Source of the DNA: Chaetoceros tenuissimus
Taxonomy: Eukaryota > Bacillariophyta > Thalassiosirophyceae > Chaetocerotales > Chaetocerotaceae
Reading direction: 5' to 3'
NCBI GenBank assembly: GCA_021927905.1
Contig: BLLK01000047.1
Span: 1,674,001 to 1,738,000, forward strand
DNA: 64,000 nt
Shown here: positions 1 through 9,552 of the stretch, one piece after another
Layout of the letters: every line of letters begins with the position of its first letter
Numbering within the stretch: the stretch's first letter is position 1
Position numbers and translations under genes: made by a program
The notes under the pieces: model-generated
Seen by the model: the letters and a program-made list of their open reading frames with translations, nothing else
What the model was told of the DNA's origin: nothing
Databases searched by the model: none

Positions 1-2
1 CG

Positions 3-300
3 CGCGACCTTTACTTGAGCAAGATACATACTAACATAGGCGGTGAGGAAGAAATTACATTCCCGAGCAGTTCAGGACTTCACATCTTGTCTGCAACTTG
101 TCAAGGGTGAGTGCAAATACTGAATGTTTGCTAAAATGGCGATACATGCTGTTATTTCACCATTCTTGGCTGTACATGGGGGTTTTAGTGAACAATCTCT
201 GAGCCTATTTGTTGAATGGTTTCGAAAAATTAATCTTTATGATGATAATACGGAGTTCGGACTAGAGTTTCTGATTATTAGGGGTAGTAGCCTATTTTGA
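3..300 (+). CDS. 3' end of an unknown spliced gene (partial)
   Basis: The gene enters from the left edge. Frame 3 is open from base 3 to a GG|GTGAGT donor at 106/107. Joining to the acceptor TTTTAG at 188 removes an 82-nt intron and restores an open frame that ends at TGA 298-300. The C-terminal 71 residues visible read RDLYLSKIHTN... then, after the join, EQSLSLFVEWFRKINLYDD...GSSLF. I do not recognise the family. The call rests on the good donor and acceptor and on phase agreement; both exons are short, so the model could be chance. Confidence 0.42.
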
Positions 301-798
301 AGAGAAAGTTCCTTGGCTGTCTGAGAGATTTTTTTCGAAACTATTTTCGTACACTTTCTGAGTTTTCCTATTTTATGAACTTGTTTTCTCACTTTTCTCC
401 TCATTATTCAGTTTCACAGTACGAGTATGAACCATAGACATGATGGAAGAGCTTTACATGATATTCAGATAGACTTCAGGCATGTATAGAAGGTCTCATT
501 CTGCAGTATCATTTGCCCAAATGGACTCATGGTGGATTGAAGTCGAACTGACTAGTCTTAAGAGGTTATGAGGCGCAATGTTTTTGTTCCGTGAGACTAT
601 CTTCTTGGAAGCAAAGGTATTTCTTCGTTTCTGGATCAATTTCTACTTACGCAATAGAGCTATACTCATCACAATTTCATTTGGAGATGAAAATCACTTG
701 GTACCCATCCGTATAAATAAAATCTACATAAGTATAATACCATACTTCTCTGAACTAGTTTGATAATTTTATGATCATATTCTACATATTTGCAATAT
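301..798. other. Intergenic, no gene seen
   Basis: AT-rich spacer between the convergent 3' ends of the partial gene and the RIC8-like gene. One 61-codon frame at 578-763 has no recognisable features and I do not call it a gene. Confidence 0.5.
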
Positions 799-2490
799 TC
801 ATCCTTTTGGAATCTTGTACAACCCCTTGATGCCAAGCATATGAACAGCATTACCAAAGCCACATCTTAATACAAATTCATTGGGATCTTTACGACAGAC
901 AGTCCATAATAATTCACTGGCGCATCTTTTCACATTGGATTCTGTGTAAGTCATGAGTTTGATGATTTTCCATCTAATACTGCCAACAGGTGCATCAAGC
1001 GGTTGCATATTCTTCTTTGCCCCCCTCTTCTTCTCCGGTGTATCCAGTACCTCTTGTTTGTATGCTTCTACTTTTGCAAGGAATCTTTGCTCCTCACTTG
1101 GAGGAAATATGTAATCCTTCACTTCTTGGCGAATATCCTCATTATTTGCGGCAAGCTCATTCAACACAATCAATATCGGTAAAGCCGCTGCCCCATTTTG
1201 TTCACTCTGAACTTCTCCAGCGTTCTCAATGACAATATTATTGACTTGGAGAAATAGTATCGACAGTAGCTCTTGAATACAGCGATTGACAATAAGAAAC
1301 CTTCCATATTCCTTTGGTGCATTCATGAGAAGAAGGAGCGACGCTAATTTACAGTCATGACATCTTTGAATGCGGTTGGGGAGCTTCAGTAGATCTACCA
1401 GTATGATACCAAGCTGCGTCATGATTCCATGATTTTCCTTTTCGATACGATCAATTACTTGTTTTGGGGTTGTACTTTTCAATGCAAAGATAACTCGAAG
1501 GATCTCAATGATCAAATCAGCCCTTCTATCTGCAGGATCTAGGACCGGTGATGCAATACTAGGCTCAGCTCTTAACGCCCACGAAAGTGTCACAATCAAT
1601 ATCGTGAAAAGATTGACATTGTAATCAATCTGCCCATCTTCCACAACGATGGCTTCTTTTGCATACCTTTTCAAGCTTTTATCCAAGTCTTCCACAATAC
1701 CTGAGATGCAAGATACAATATTATGAACAATTTTGATAAGACCAAGAGTGACATTGATGGAACAACCAGATTCTGGAGAAATGACTAATAGTTTCGCGAT
1801 GGTATCTACACCATCTAAAGGCGAAATAAATGCCTTTAGAGCTTTCTTACAACACGGTTCTGGCGCCTGAGAATAGATTGAATGAAATAATACAGTACAG
1901 GTTTGTCTCGCAATATCATCCATACCATTTATTATGGCATATTCAATTACTTTCAGATGGACAGATACCATTCCTAGGCTACATAGACATTCAGTACTTG
2001 TAACAAGCCTTTCATTCGTTTGTTTCGTCTTTCTACTCTTCATGTAGAGAATACGATTCCATCGTATAATATTCTTTGCGGCCCGAACCAATTCTGCATA
2101 CAATTTTTGCAGTGCAGTATCTTCTAATGATATATTTCTCTTTGTATTATTTGATACGAACTTGGAAACTAAAAGTGCAACTTGATTAGCATTTTCATTT
2201 TCAAAGCTTTCGTCATCATGAAGAACAATCGAAGATAGCAATTCATTATCTGCATCAGTAGCTTGCAATCCAAGACAATTACTTTTGACCAGAGAAGATA
2301 AAATATGGTCATGCAATCCTATCGCTGCTTTCCGAATTTCCTCTGGTGTATCGGACTCCGATTTGAAATTTGAACTTGTGAATTCCGATTCTATTCTGTC
2401 ATTCCAATCTGCCAAATTCTCAAAGGATACTTCTTTCACCTTTTCCTCTTTTGAAGCCAGGAATTGTTGAAGCTCTTTAGAATACGTCAT
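799..2490 (-). CDS. RIC8: RIC8/synembryn-like G-alpha chaperone and exchange factor
   Basis: Single exon, 563 aa, ATG at 2490. The C-terminal stretch (about residues 500-560), with RWKIIKLMTYTESNVKRCA followed by ASELLWTVCRKDPNEF and GFGNAVHMLGIKGL, matches the conserved Ric-8 block that ends in a T/GYGNAAGLLAARGL-like motif. The rest is all-helical and leucine-rich, as expected for the armadillo fold, and the length is close to the usual 530-560 aa. RIC8 proteins fold nascent heterotrimeric G-alpha subunits and promote GDP/GTP exchange in the cytosol. The start codon lies only 67 bp from the fold-back element at 2558, which therefore sits in its promoter or 5' UTR. The assignment is by remembered motif, so moderate. 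Confidence 0.72.
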   Translation of the reverse strand: MTYSKELQQFLASKEEKVKEVSFENLADWNDRIESEFTSSNFKSESDTPEEIRKAAIGLHDHILSSLVKSNCLGLQATDADNELLSSIVLHDDESFENENANQVALLVSKFVSNNTKRNISLEDTALQKLYAELVRAAKNIIRWNRILYMKSRKTKQTNERLVTSTECLCSLGMVSVHLKVIEYAIINGMDDIARQTCTVLFHSIYSQAPEPCCKKALKAFISPLDGVDTIAKLLVISPESGCSINVTLGLIKIVHNIVSCISGIVEDLDKSLKRYAKEAIVVEDGQIDYNVNLFTILIVTLSWALRAEPSIASPVLDPADRRADLIIEILRVIFALKSTTPKQVIDRIEKENHGIMTQLGIILVDLLKLPNRIQRCHDCKLASLLLLMNAPKEYGRFLIVNRCIQELLSILFLQVNNIVIENAGEVQSEQNGAAALPILIVLNELAANNEDIRQEVKDYIFPPSEEQRFLAKVEAYKQEVLDTPEKKRGAKKNMQPLDAPVGSIRWKIIKLMTYTESNVKRCASELLWTVCRKDPNEFVLRCGFGNAVHMLGIKGLYKIPKG

Positions 2491-2550
2491 AGCTTTCTTT
2501 CAAGCAAAGTGGGAATTGAAATCATAAAACAGTAGATTGGATTGGTGAGA

Positions 2551-2557
2551 ATGAAAC
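2551..2557. repeat. Target-site duplication, left copy
   Basis: ATGAAAC directly abuts the left inverted repeat; its match is at 3119-3125. Confidence 0.8.
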
Positions 2558-3118
2558 CAAGCGATAGCTGGGGGGGAATCGATCGTGTTGTCACGTACAA
2601 TTTGGAAAAGCAATGTTACGTTTCCTGTGATTCTGTGAGTTGGACGTCATAGTACTGAAAGTACGACAAAATCGATTTTGAGACACCTCTAAATACCTCT
2701 AAATTAGACAAGTACAAATTACCTATTGAAAAATCCGTCTCGGTAGAGTTTTAGAGAACTATCATGGAGGAGTACCACCGGTGTTGGAATAGGCATCAAT
2801 CGATTCATACAAAAGCCTTTAGGTTTCAAAAGTAGCCCTTGTGAAATAATGTACACTGCCAAATACAAAATTATTCGATGCCTATTCCAACACCGGTGGT
2901 ACTCCTCCATGATAGTTCTCTAGGAACCGTTCTCTAAAACTCTACCGAGACGGATTTTTCAATAGGTAATTTGTACTTGTCTAATTTAGAGGTATTTAGA
3001 GGTGTCTCAAAATCGATTTTGTCGTACTTTCAGTACTATGACGTCCAACTCACAGAATCACAGGAAACGTAACATTGCTTTTGGACTTCACGATCGATTC
3101 CCCCCCAGCTATCGCTTG
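2558..3118. mobile_element. Fold-back MITE-like element with long terminal inverted repeats
   Basis: Two arms of about 241 nt (2558-2798 and 2877-3118) are near-perfect reverse complements around a 78-nt spacer. The outer ends read CAAGCGATAGCTGGGGGGG inwards on both sides. A direct repeat ATGAAAC flanks the element exactly (2551-2557 and 3119-3125), which is a 7-bp target-site duplication. The arms differ mainly by two small indels: a 14-nt block near 2915-2930 and a rewritten segment near 2588-2605. There is no transposase frame, so it is non-autonomous. High arm identity suggests it is young or maintained. It lies upstream of the RIC8-like start and downstream of the HSF gene. Any transcript across it would form a dsRNA stem of about 240 bp. 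Confidence 0.85.
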
Positions 3119-3125
3119 ATGAAAC
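3119..3125. repeat. Target-site duplication, right copy
   Basis: ATGAAAC directly abuts the right inverted repeat; its match is at 2551-2557. Confidence 0.8.
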
Positions 3126-3339
3126 TGATGAATCACTGTTTCAATAGATTGTTTGTCGCTGTTTGGGGTGATGAACAAAGGACGATACTGGGGCAAGGTA
3201 CGTACGCGTGAGTTGAAGGAAAATCCTTTCTCCATGTCATTGGCTTATAGCAAAAAAGAATAATAATGTTCTACTCGTATGTTCACATGAAACATCAATT
3301 ATAAATATTTAAAAACTACAGTTAAACTATGTGCAATCA

Positions 3340-4863
3340 CTAATCAATAGGAAGAGGATCAATTGCCGCGGATGTCTCTTTTTGTTCATCCTTCATCAAG
3401 AAATCAATTTCTTTCGCGTCAAACTCTGTACTAAAATGCATCATATCAGCATCATCCTCAATTTTCTTCTTGATAAAATTGGTGAGACTAAGTGACCCAA
3501 ATGATTCATGTAATGTGTCAATGAGTTCGCGTCCTGATTCCTCTCTCTGAAAGAATCGATGTAATCCTGATTCCACTTCTTTGAACTTGCAGTCAATTAT
3601 TCTGTCTACTTGAATGCTTTCGTCGACATTGTCACTTTGACCAAATTCCATGTGCTTACATTCTTCCTCAACCTGCTGGTTTACAGCAACGTGGCTTGGC
3701 CTGTCATTGTTGTTTATTTCCTGAGGACAAGTTACAAAAGCTGCACTGCTATTCTCCTTACTTTCTCTATTGCGGACTAGAAGATGTCTTCGAGGTGAAA
3801 AAGTTTGGTTCGAAATTTCATTATTCATAGAATTCACAGAAATGTCGGTCTTTTTTGTGTAAGCAAACACAGGATTGGTAGCTCTTCCAATCAGGGAAGG
3901 AGCCCCTGCTGAAGGCAATGATCTATTCATATTCCCACCAAAGTCCCAAGAGGAATTCTCTCCTTCATTAGCACTCTGTTCACTAATGTGTGTCAAGCTG
4001 GATTGGCTCTCTAAATTGTCGGATGAGATTACATTGAATCTTCTCTGGGCAAGCGAGATTTTGTTCAAAGCAGGAGCGCTGACAGATGCAAAATTAGGCT
4101 TGATATCCCAGCTTTCATTCTTTGAAGATTGTTCACATGCAAGGTTTCTCATTCTTTCATCTAGACTAGAAAGAGATACACCACTTCTTCTCAGAATTGG
4201 TTGACTTTGCGTTACCAATCCCCAAGTCGCGTTACTCGACGATCCTCCTTTTGCTCCATGAAAGTTTTGTCCTTCTGATTCGTATATTCTACTTCTACAT
4301 AGACCCGAGCTACTGCTCGAACCTAATTCAGAAGGAACAGATCGAGACTCGACAAAGTGTCGATTGATCGCAGATGATGGTGGGAGAGGACACATTGAAA
4401 CAAAATCAGGCTCAGCCTCGGGATTAGGTACGATTCTTCCTTGACCAAGAACAGCAGTCCTTGAGATATCATGGCAGAGATAGAATTTAGTGCGTAGAAA
4501 CATTATGTGATAGTATGATCCTTGATCAGGTCCGCTTCTTGTGATGCGTTTGAAGCCCCAGAGATTTAGTTGGCGACGAAATGATTCGTAACGTGCATTT
4601 ACAAAAAATTTCGGAAGGACATGTTCCTTGAAACCCTTGATACTATGGATTCTGAAGCATCTACCATGTGGCTGCCACGAGATGTACTGTGCATAATTAT
4701 TCTCTTGCAGGTCAATGTGTTGTAATAGTTTAAATAGCTTGATTGGGAATGGCTCCTTGACTCCTCCTTTCGCTATTACTTTCTTCACTTTCTCAGGAAC
4801 CCCAGACAAATCCTGATAGTTGTGTTCAGCCACAGTAGTTTGGTTTTTGCTTTCATCGTCCAT
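3340..4863 (-). CDS. HSF-type DNA-binding domain transcription factor
   Basis: Single exon, 507 aa, ATG at 4863. An HSF DNA-binding domain fills about residues 38-135: PFPIKLFKLL (helix 1), then ISWQPHGRCFRIHS, the recognition helix YESFRRQLNLWGFKRI, and the wing ending SYYHIMFLR. The rest is serine/asparagine-rich and looks disordered; I see no strong heptad trimerisation region. HSF-like factors bind nGAAn repeats and are greatly expanded in diatoms. This one keeps the RRQLNLWGF-type helix, unlike the two divergent HSFs at 19411 and 24182, which have FTRKLSRWKF. The domain call is firm; targets cannot be read from sequence. Confidence 0.9.
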   Translation of the reverse strand: MDDESKNQTTVAEHNYQDLSGVPEKVKKVIAKGGVKEPFPIKLFKLLQHIDLQENNYAQYISWQPHGRCFRIHSIKGFKEHVLPKFFVNARYESFRRQLNLWGFKRITRSGPDQGSYYHIMFLRTKFYLCHDISRTAVLGQGRIVPNPEAEPDFVSMCPLPPSSAINRHFVESRSVPSELGSSSSSGLCRSRIYESEGQNFHGAKGGSSSNATWGLVTQSQPILRRSGVSLSSLDERMRNLACEQSSKNESWDIKPNFASVSAPALNKISLAQRRFNVISSDNLESQSSLTHISEQSANEGENSSWDFGGNMNRSLPSAGAPSLIGRATNPVFAYTKKTDISVNSMNNEISNQTFSPRRHLLVRNRESKENSSAAFVTCPQEINNNDRPSHVAVNQQVEEECKHMEFGQSDNVDESIQVDRIIDCKFKEVESGLHRFFQREESGRELIDTLHESFGSLSLTNFIKKKIEDDADMMHFSTEFDAKEIDFLMKDEQKETSAAIDPLPID

Positions 4864-5838
4864 TGTATTTCTTGAATGCTTGTGTAAATTAAGATTTCAC
4901 CTTTTACTTTTGAAGAAGATATGGTGATCATTTTAAGTAAGGATAGAAGGAATCGTTCGTATACCTCTCTTGGGAAATTTTGTTTAAGAACACAGGAGTC
5001 GTCAGGCGTCAGGTCCAGGTTCAGCAGGGAGTTTTGGGAAGGGTGAACGTCTAGAATGAGAAGAGTCAATCACACAAGAAAGTCGTAGGATCTGACGTTC
5101 CTCCATTCCTTCCTTGCTATAACTCTTCATGGTAGCTCCTTTTCATATTTTTTGGAATAATTTGAATCTATTGAGGTAATAGGAATATCAGAAAAATTCC
5201 AATAGTAATTTCAAATAGCTGAAAAAGTTTGAAGCATCATTAGTTCCTGTCGCCAAGCATCGGAGATCTAGGATGAATTATTGCTGACGCATCGGACTAT
5301 TAGAGATATCATTGCTGACGTATCGGAGGAATAGGGGAAAGTAATATTCCTTCATTCCTGACTACCTTATGATATTACTTCTTGGATGTAATTGATATTG
5401 CACAAAAATTAAAAGCACCTATACCTTCAAATTTCAAGGTTTTTATACTTTTCGTTCTAAAAGCACCTAATTCTACGCGTCCAATTAAAACTGGAAGCAA
5501 GCATAGTAAAGAAAAAATTAAATGTTCCTCGGTTCCTCGGTTCCTCCATTCTGTCCCCGTTTATGGATGTGCGTCATCTACTGCAGTGCCACAAGATACC
5601 CATTCATGATCTCATGTTCCTCGATTCCTCCGACATCATCGTGATGGGCCATTCTTAAAATATCATGCTGTTCAAGCCGCAAACGAAGGGAAATTGAGAA
5701 AGCCTATTCTACCTCTTCACCGCTTCCCAGGATCCAGCCCTGCTTCAAAAATACACATTACCTCCCACCTTCTACTTCCCATAACTTTCATTTTCACAAA
5801 ACTATCACATTACTAAATAAATATACATACAATTTCAC
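4864..5838. promoter_or_regulatory. Divergent promoter region with repeated TGACGYA sites
   Basis: A 975-nt gap between the HSF start (minus) and the SOD-like start (plus). It holds two copies of a 17-bp word, ATTGCTGACGYATCGGA, at 5280-5296 and 5311-5327. Their TGACGCA/TGACGTA cores look like bZIP (CRE/AP-1-type) sites. TTCCTC-type words recur at about 5098, 5524 and 5616. The 75-codon frame at 5382-5609 spans these words and shows no protein features. Confidence 0.4.
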
Positions 5839-6504
5839 ATGATGATATCCAAAGCTCTCTCAATCGTTACAATTGCAATAATGCTATTAGTTGCAGCCAT
5901 GATACCCTCGTCCTATGCAAAATCCCTTCGAAATGTAGAAGAGAATGGTAGAAGAAGATTGCAACAATCTTCAACTTCAGAATATTCGACGAAACCCATT
6001 CTACATGCTTACATGGAGCCTGTACAAACCCAAAGATGGGACTCTTTCTCAAACGACGATGCCTCCTCTTCATCTTCCTCCAATGTCAGCACATATGCCG
6101 GTGTGACACTGACCTTTCATAACAAGGACTCTGATATGATGGACATCAACTACTTTGTCAAGGGTGGACCATCCAACTGCAAAGATTGTCTCGTCTCGAT
6201 CCACAAAGGCGATAGCTGCTCCAGTCCAAACGTACGCTACTTCAAGAAGTCGGATAAAGTACGACGAAATCCTTGGACCAAGAAAGGAGGAGCTACCATA
6301 TCGACGAACGGGGAAGGTAAAGGTGTTGGCACTATCGAATCATTTAGCAATGGTCTGTCACATGAGGAGAATGAGGGTCATGTAGTGGTGATATATAGCA
6401 ATGCTCGAGTGAATGCGTCAAGGCGTAGTCGTCGAGCGAAGGTTGTCGCTTGTGGAGTGTTGAAGAATATATCAGTAGGAACAACAAGAAGTGCAGGAAT
6501 ATAG
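5839..6504 (+). CDS. Secreted SOD-like domain protein, copy 1
   Basis: Single exon, 221 aa. A signal peptide (MMISKALSIVTIAIMLLVAAM...SYA) precedes a NGRRRLQQSS segment that may be a basic processing site. About residues 60-215 follow the layout of algal and oomycete Cu/Zn-SOD-like secreted domains: CKDCLVSIHKGDSC, then PWTKKGGATISTNGEGKG, then EENEGHVVVIYS and VVACGVLK at the end. The family's usual IHxH metal ligands are not kept (IHKG here), so enzyme activity is doubtful; a binding or wall role is possible. It is a tandem partner of the gene at 7658 and is nearly identical to it. The fold assignment is by motif memory only. Confidence 0.72.
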   Translation: MMISKALSIVTIAIMLLVAAMIPSSYAKSLRNVEENGRRRLQQSSTSEYSTKPILHAYMEPVQTQRWDSFSNDDASSSSSSNVSTYAGVTLTFHNKDSDMMDINYFVKGGPSNCKDCLVSIHKGDSCSSPNVRYFKKSDKVRRNPWTKKGGATISTNGEGKGVGTIESFSNGLSHEENEGHVVVIYSNARVNASRRSRRAKVVACGVLKNISVGTTRSAGI

Positions 6505-7657
6505 GAAAGTTTCTCTTTTTCATATAAGGTGATAGTAGGAGCCTTTCTCTTTGTTGTAAAAATGTATTTTTAAAACTAATATGGATGTCAGATAATAAAA
6601 CTTGAAAGTTTTTAAATTTTTAATTATCCTTTTTGAGCCAACTTTTGATACTTGATTTCTCTCTAAAATCATTGTAGTTCTTAGTCATGCATTTAATTCA
6701 AGAGCATTTTACAGGTTACTTTGCTGCTAAAGTAAAGATTGTGGTAACATATGACATACTTCAGTTTTACTGCAGGATTTGACAGCGGAAATTTTGACTA
6801 TGGCGTCTTCTTCAGAATTAGAAAGAGCTCTTGTGTAAATTTACGCTTGCTCGTTCCATAACTGTTTCAAAATGCGTTTCAATGTGAACGAGGCAATACT
6901 TCCACAATCGAATATTTAGTAGCACTTTGAAGTAATCGAGTCATTTGTCATTTTTCTCGTTCCTATGCCTTCCTCTCTTCTTTTTGAAGAATCTGAATAT
7001 TTAGAAGCGAATGTGAACCAATTGATACTGAACGATGTACGAACGAATGGAGACTTTGCAATCTTCTAGATGAAGATACGTGCCCACATTCCTCGGTTCC
7101 AAACTTCCTCTAGTAATGAAAGCAACAGAAGTATGGTGAAGAAGCATTAACAATCGTTATTACGCGTCTTCTCTAGTATTATAAGCAGGTTAGTTTTTTT
7201 CATTGTTTTCGTTCCATCGCCAATACCAAAAGCAATTTAGTAATAAGGTGCGCTGCCAGCTTGAAATAGAGGAGTCGAGTCGAGTCATTGTTGCAATGAC
7301 TTTGAAACTGACTACTTTACGTTTCCATAAATTTCCTTCCTTGAGACAGGAGATATTATGAATACTTTCTTGATACCCCAGTTTCAATATATAAAGCTCA
7401 AATACCTCATTCATTAGTCTACGTACCTTCAAGTATTCTAAAATTTATGCATCATTGTACGTGTGGTTGTTTGTACTTTGTACACAGACATTTGATTGGA
7501 CATTTAGTAGTCTTTTAGACTCTTCTCATGTTCCTCGATTCCTACATCCCGCTTCCCAGAAGCCCAGGCTTCTCCGGAACTGAAAACTCACATCATCTTT
7601 ACGTACACTGCGCATAAATTTTCCTTTTTCAAAATATTTTTACATTATTAAACATAC
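6505..7657. other. Intergenic between the tandem SOD-like copies
   Basis: No supported gene. It contains TTCC-rich words (about 6957 and 7088) and, near 7529, a copy of the GTTCCTCGATTCCT word also found upstream of copy 1 at 5616. The region is probably the downstream flank of copy 1 plus the promoter of copy 2. Confidence 0.4.
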
Positions 7658-8335
7658 ATGAAATTTCACATGATGATATCCAAAGTTTTCACAAACGTTC
7701 CAATTGCAATAATGCTATTAGTTGCAGCCATGATACCATCGTCCTTTGCAAAATCCCTTCGAAATGTAGAAGAGAATGGTAGAAGAAGATTGCAACAATC
7801 TTCAACTTCAGAATATTCGTCAAAACCCATTCTACATGCTTACATGGAGCCTGTACAAACGCAAAGATGGGACTCTTTCTCAAACGACGATGCCTCTTCT
7901 TCATCTTCCTCCAATGTCAGCACATATGCTGGTGTGACACTGACCTTTCATAGCAAGGACTCTGATATGATGGACATCAACTACTTTGTCAAGGGTGGAC
8001 CATCCAACTGCAAAGATTGTCTCGTCTCGATCCACAAAGGCGATAGCTGCTCCAGTCCAAACGTACGCTACTTCAAGAAGTCGGATAAAGTACGACGAAA
8101 TCCTTGGACCAAGAAAGGAGGAGCTACCATATCGACGAACGGGGAAGGTAAAGGTGTTGGCACTATCGAATCATTTAGCAATGGTCTGTCACATGAGGAG
8201 AATGAGGGTCATGTAGTGGTGATATATAGCAATGCTCGAGTGAATGCGTCAAGGCGTAGTCGTCGAGCGAAGGTTGTCGCTTGTGGAGTGTTGAAGAATA
8301 TATCAGTAGGAACAACACGAAGTGCAGGAATATAA
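7658..8335 (+). CDS. Secreted SOD-like domain protein, copy 2
   Basis: Single exon, 225 aa from the first ATG. Copy 1 has no ATG at the matching place, so the shared MMISK start at 7670 (221 aa) is a good alternative. It has the same architecture as copy 1: signal peptide, RRRLQQ segment, SOD-like core. From about base 7954 to 8318 the DNA matches copy 1 base for base by eye. Differences concentrate in the signal peptide (KVFTNVP against KALSIVT) and in a few residues such as S/T and S/N near residues 55 and 105. Offset to copy 1 is exactly 1,831 bp through the coding region. Confidence 0.72.
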   Translation: MKFHMMISKVFTNVPIAIMLLVAAMIPSSFAKSLRNVEENGRRRLQQSSTSEYSSKPILHAYMEPVQTQRWDSFSNDDASSSSSSNVSTYAGVTLTFHSKDSDMMDINYFVKGGPSNCKDCLVSIHKGDSCSSPNVRYFKKSDKVRRNPWTKKGGATISTNGEGKGVGTIESFSNGLSHEENEGHVVVIYSNARVNASRRSRRAKVVACGVLKNISVGTTRSAGI

Positions 8336-9552
8336 GGAAAGTTTCTCATTTTCAAAAAGATGATAGTAGGAGCTTTTGTTATCAAAAATTAGAACAAAAT
8401 CTCTTCTGTATTTTAGAACTGTATTGTTAAGACTAATATGAATGTAAATTTATAATCAAAATTGCCCTACAGGATGAATTTCGAAATGTTCAAAAAATAA
8501 CAACGACATCACCCCTAACTGCTTGTATTAGAGGTAGAAATGAATATTCATGTCAAAAACATTTTGATCAAATTTTCTATGTATGTACAGAACCGATGAT
8601 GAGTTGTTTTTGAAGTTCAAGAACTTTGTAGAAAAGAAGAGTCTATCTGCTTCATCTTTTTTGTAAGTTCTGCCTTGTTTTGAGAACTTGTTCAAGGTCG
8701 ATTCTCAAGTAAGACTGCACATATTCTTTCCTTCGCATTCCTTGTATTTAGTAGAAGATTTGCAGAGAATCTACCTTGCAGCAGAGGCTAATGGATACCA
8801 ATTGAACTTGAAGTACTGCACACATTCCATTCCTTCTCATTCCTTGCTTCGGGCTAGGAAATGATGAAGTCTTTTTCTTCTGATAAACTTCAAGAAATTT
8901 TCTCGTTCCTATGCCTTCCTTATTTCCTACTGCAAAACTGAATGACTCTCTACGATCTTATATCTGCGTACGTGGCGTTTGAATGCCCTACCATATTCCT
9001 TGGTTCTTGTCTTCTCTTTGAAGTAAATTTATGTTCCAACCAATTGTACGACTGCTTCCATTCCTTATTTCTCATGAGTATCACATGAGTATCATATGGT
9101 GTGTCATATGTAGCATTGACCCAGCGTTCCTGCTGGTGTTGAGATTTTCTAGGTATTATTTTGAATTTGTTCCTCTCTTCTCTGCCTCATTTTTGATTTC
9201 TATTTCTCTTCCTCTGTTCCTTCGTTCTCATTTTTTGGTCCTTTTTAGCGGACCAAAACAGATACACCTAGCTAGCCACATATCATCTTTTTAGATACAT
9301 AGCAATGGTGCAAAATGAAGAATGAGAGCAGCGAGAAGCTGAGAAGCTTTTCGATCGAATTCTTATCTTTGGCGTCCATTGCTTTCTTAGTATTTCTTTG
9401 TTGCAAGAGTGAATTAAGTATCAGTCATCCTTTCTCATTATATAAACAAAGTTTCACAGTAAACGTAAACAACATTTTATAATTTGTTTGATATACAACA
9501 ATTTCCAACGACAAAAGAGTATAAAAAGTATAGTGATAAATAGGAATAAACT
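8336..9552. other. Intergenic, TTCC-word rich, no gene seen
   Basis: A 1.2-kb spacer. It holds repeated TTCCTT and ATTCCTT words at about 8724, 8825, 8900, 8994, 9057 and 9208. The word CTCGTTCCTATGCCTTCCT near 8899 repeats one downstream of copy 1 (near 6957), so the tandem duplication probably includes 3' flanks. The 87-codon frame at 9031-9294 is hydrophobic low-complexity and is not called. Confidence 0.4.

Noticed and set aside
2719-3235. Short frames within the fold-back element
   Set aside because: They mirror each other because of the inverted arms and have no transposase or other protein features.
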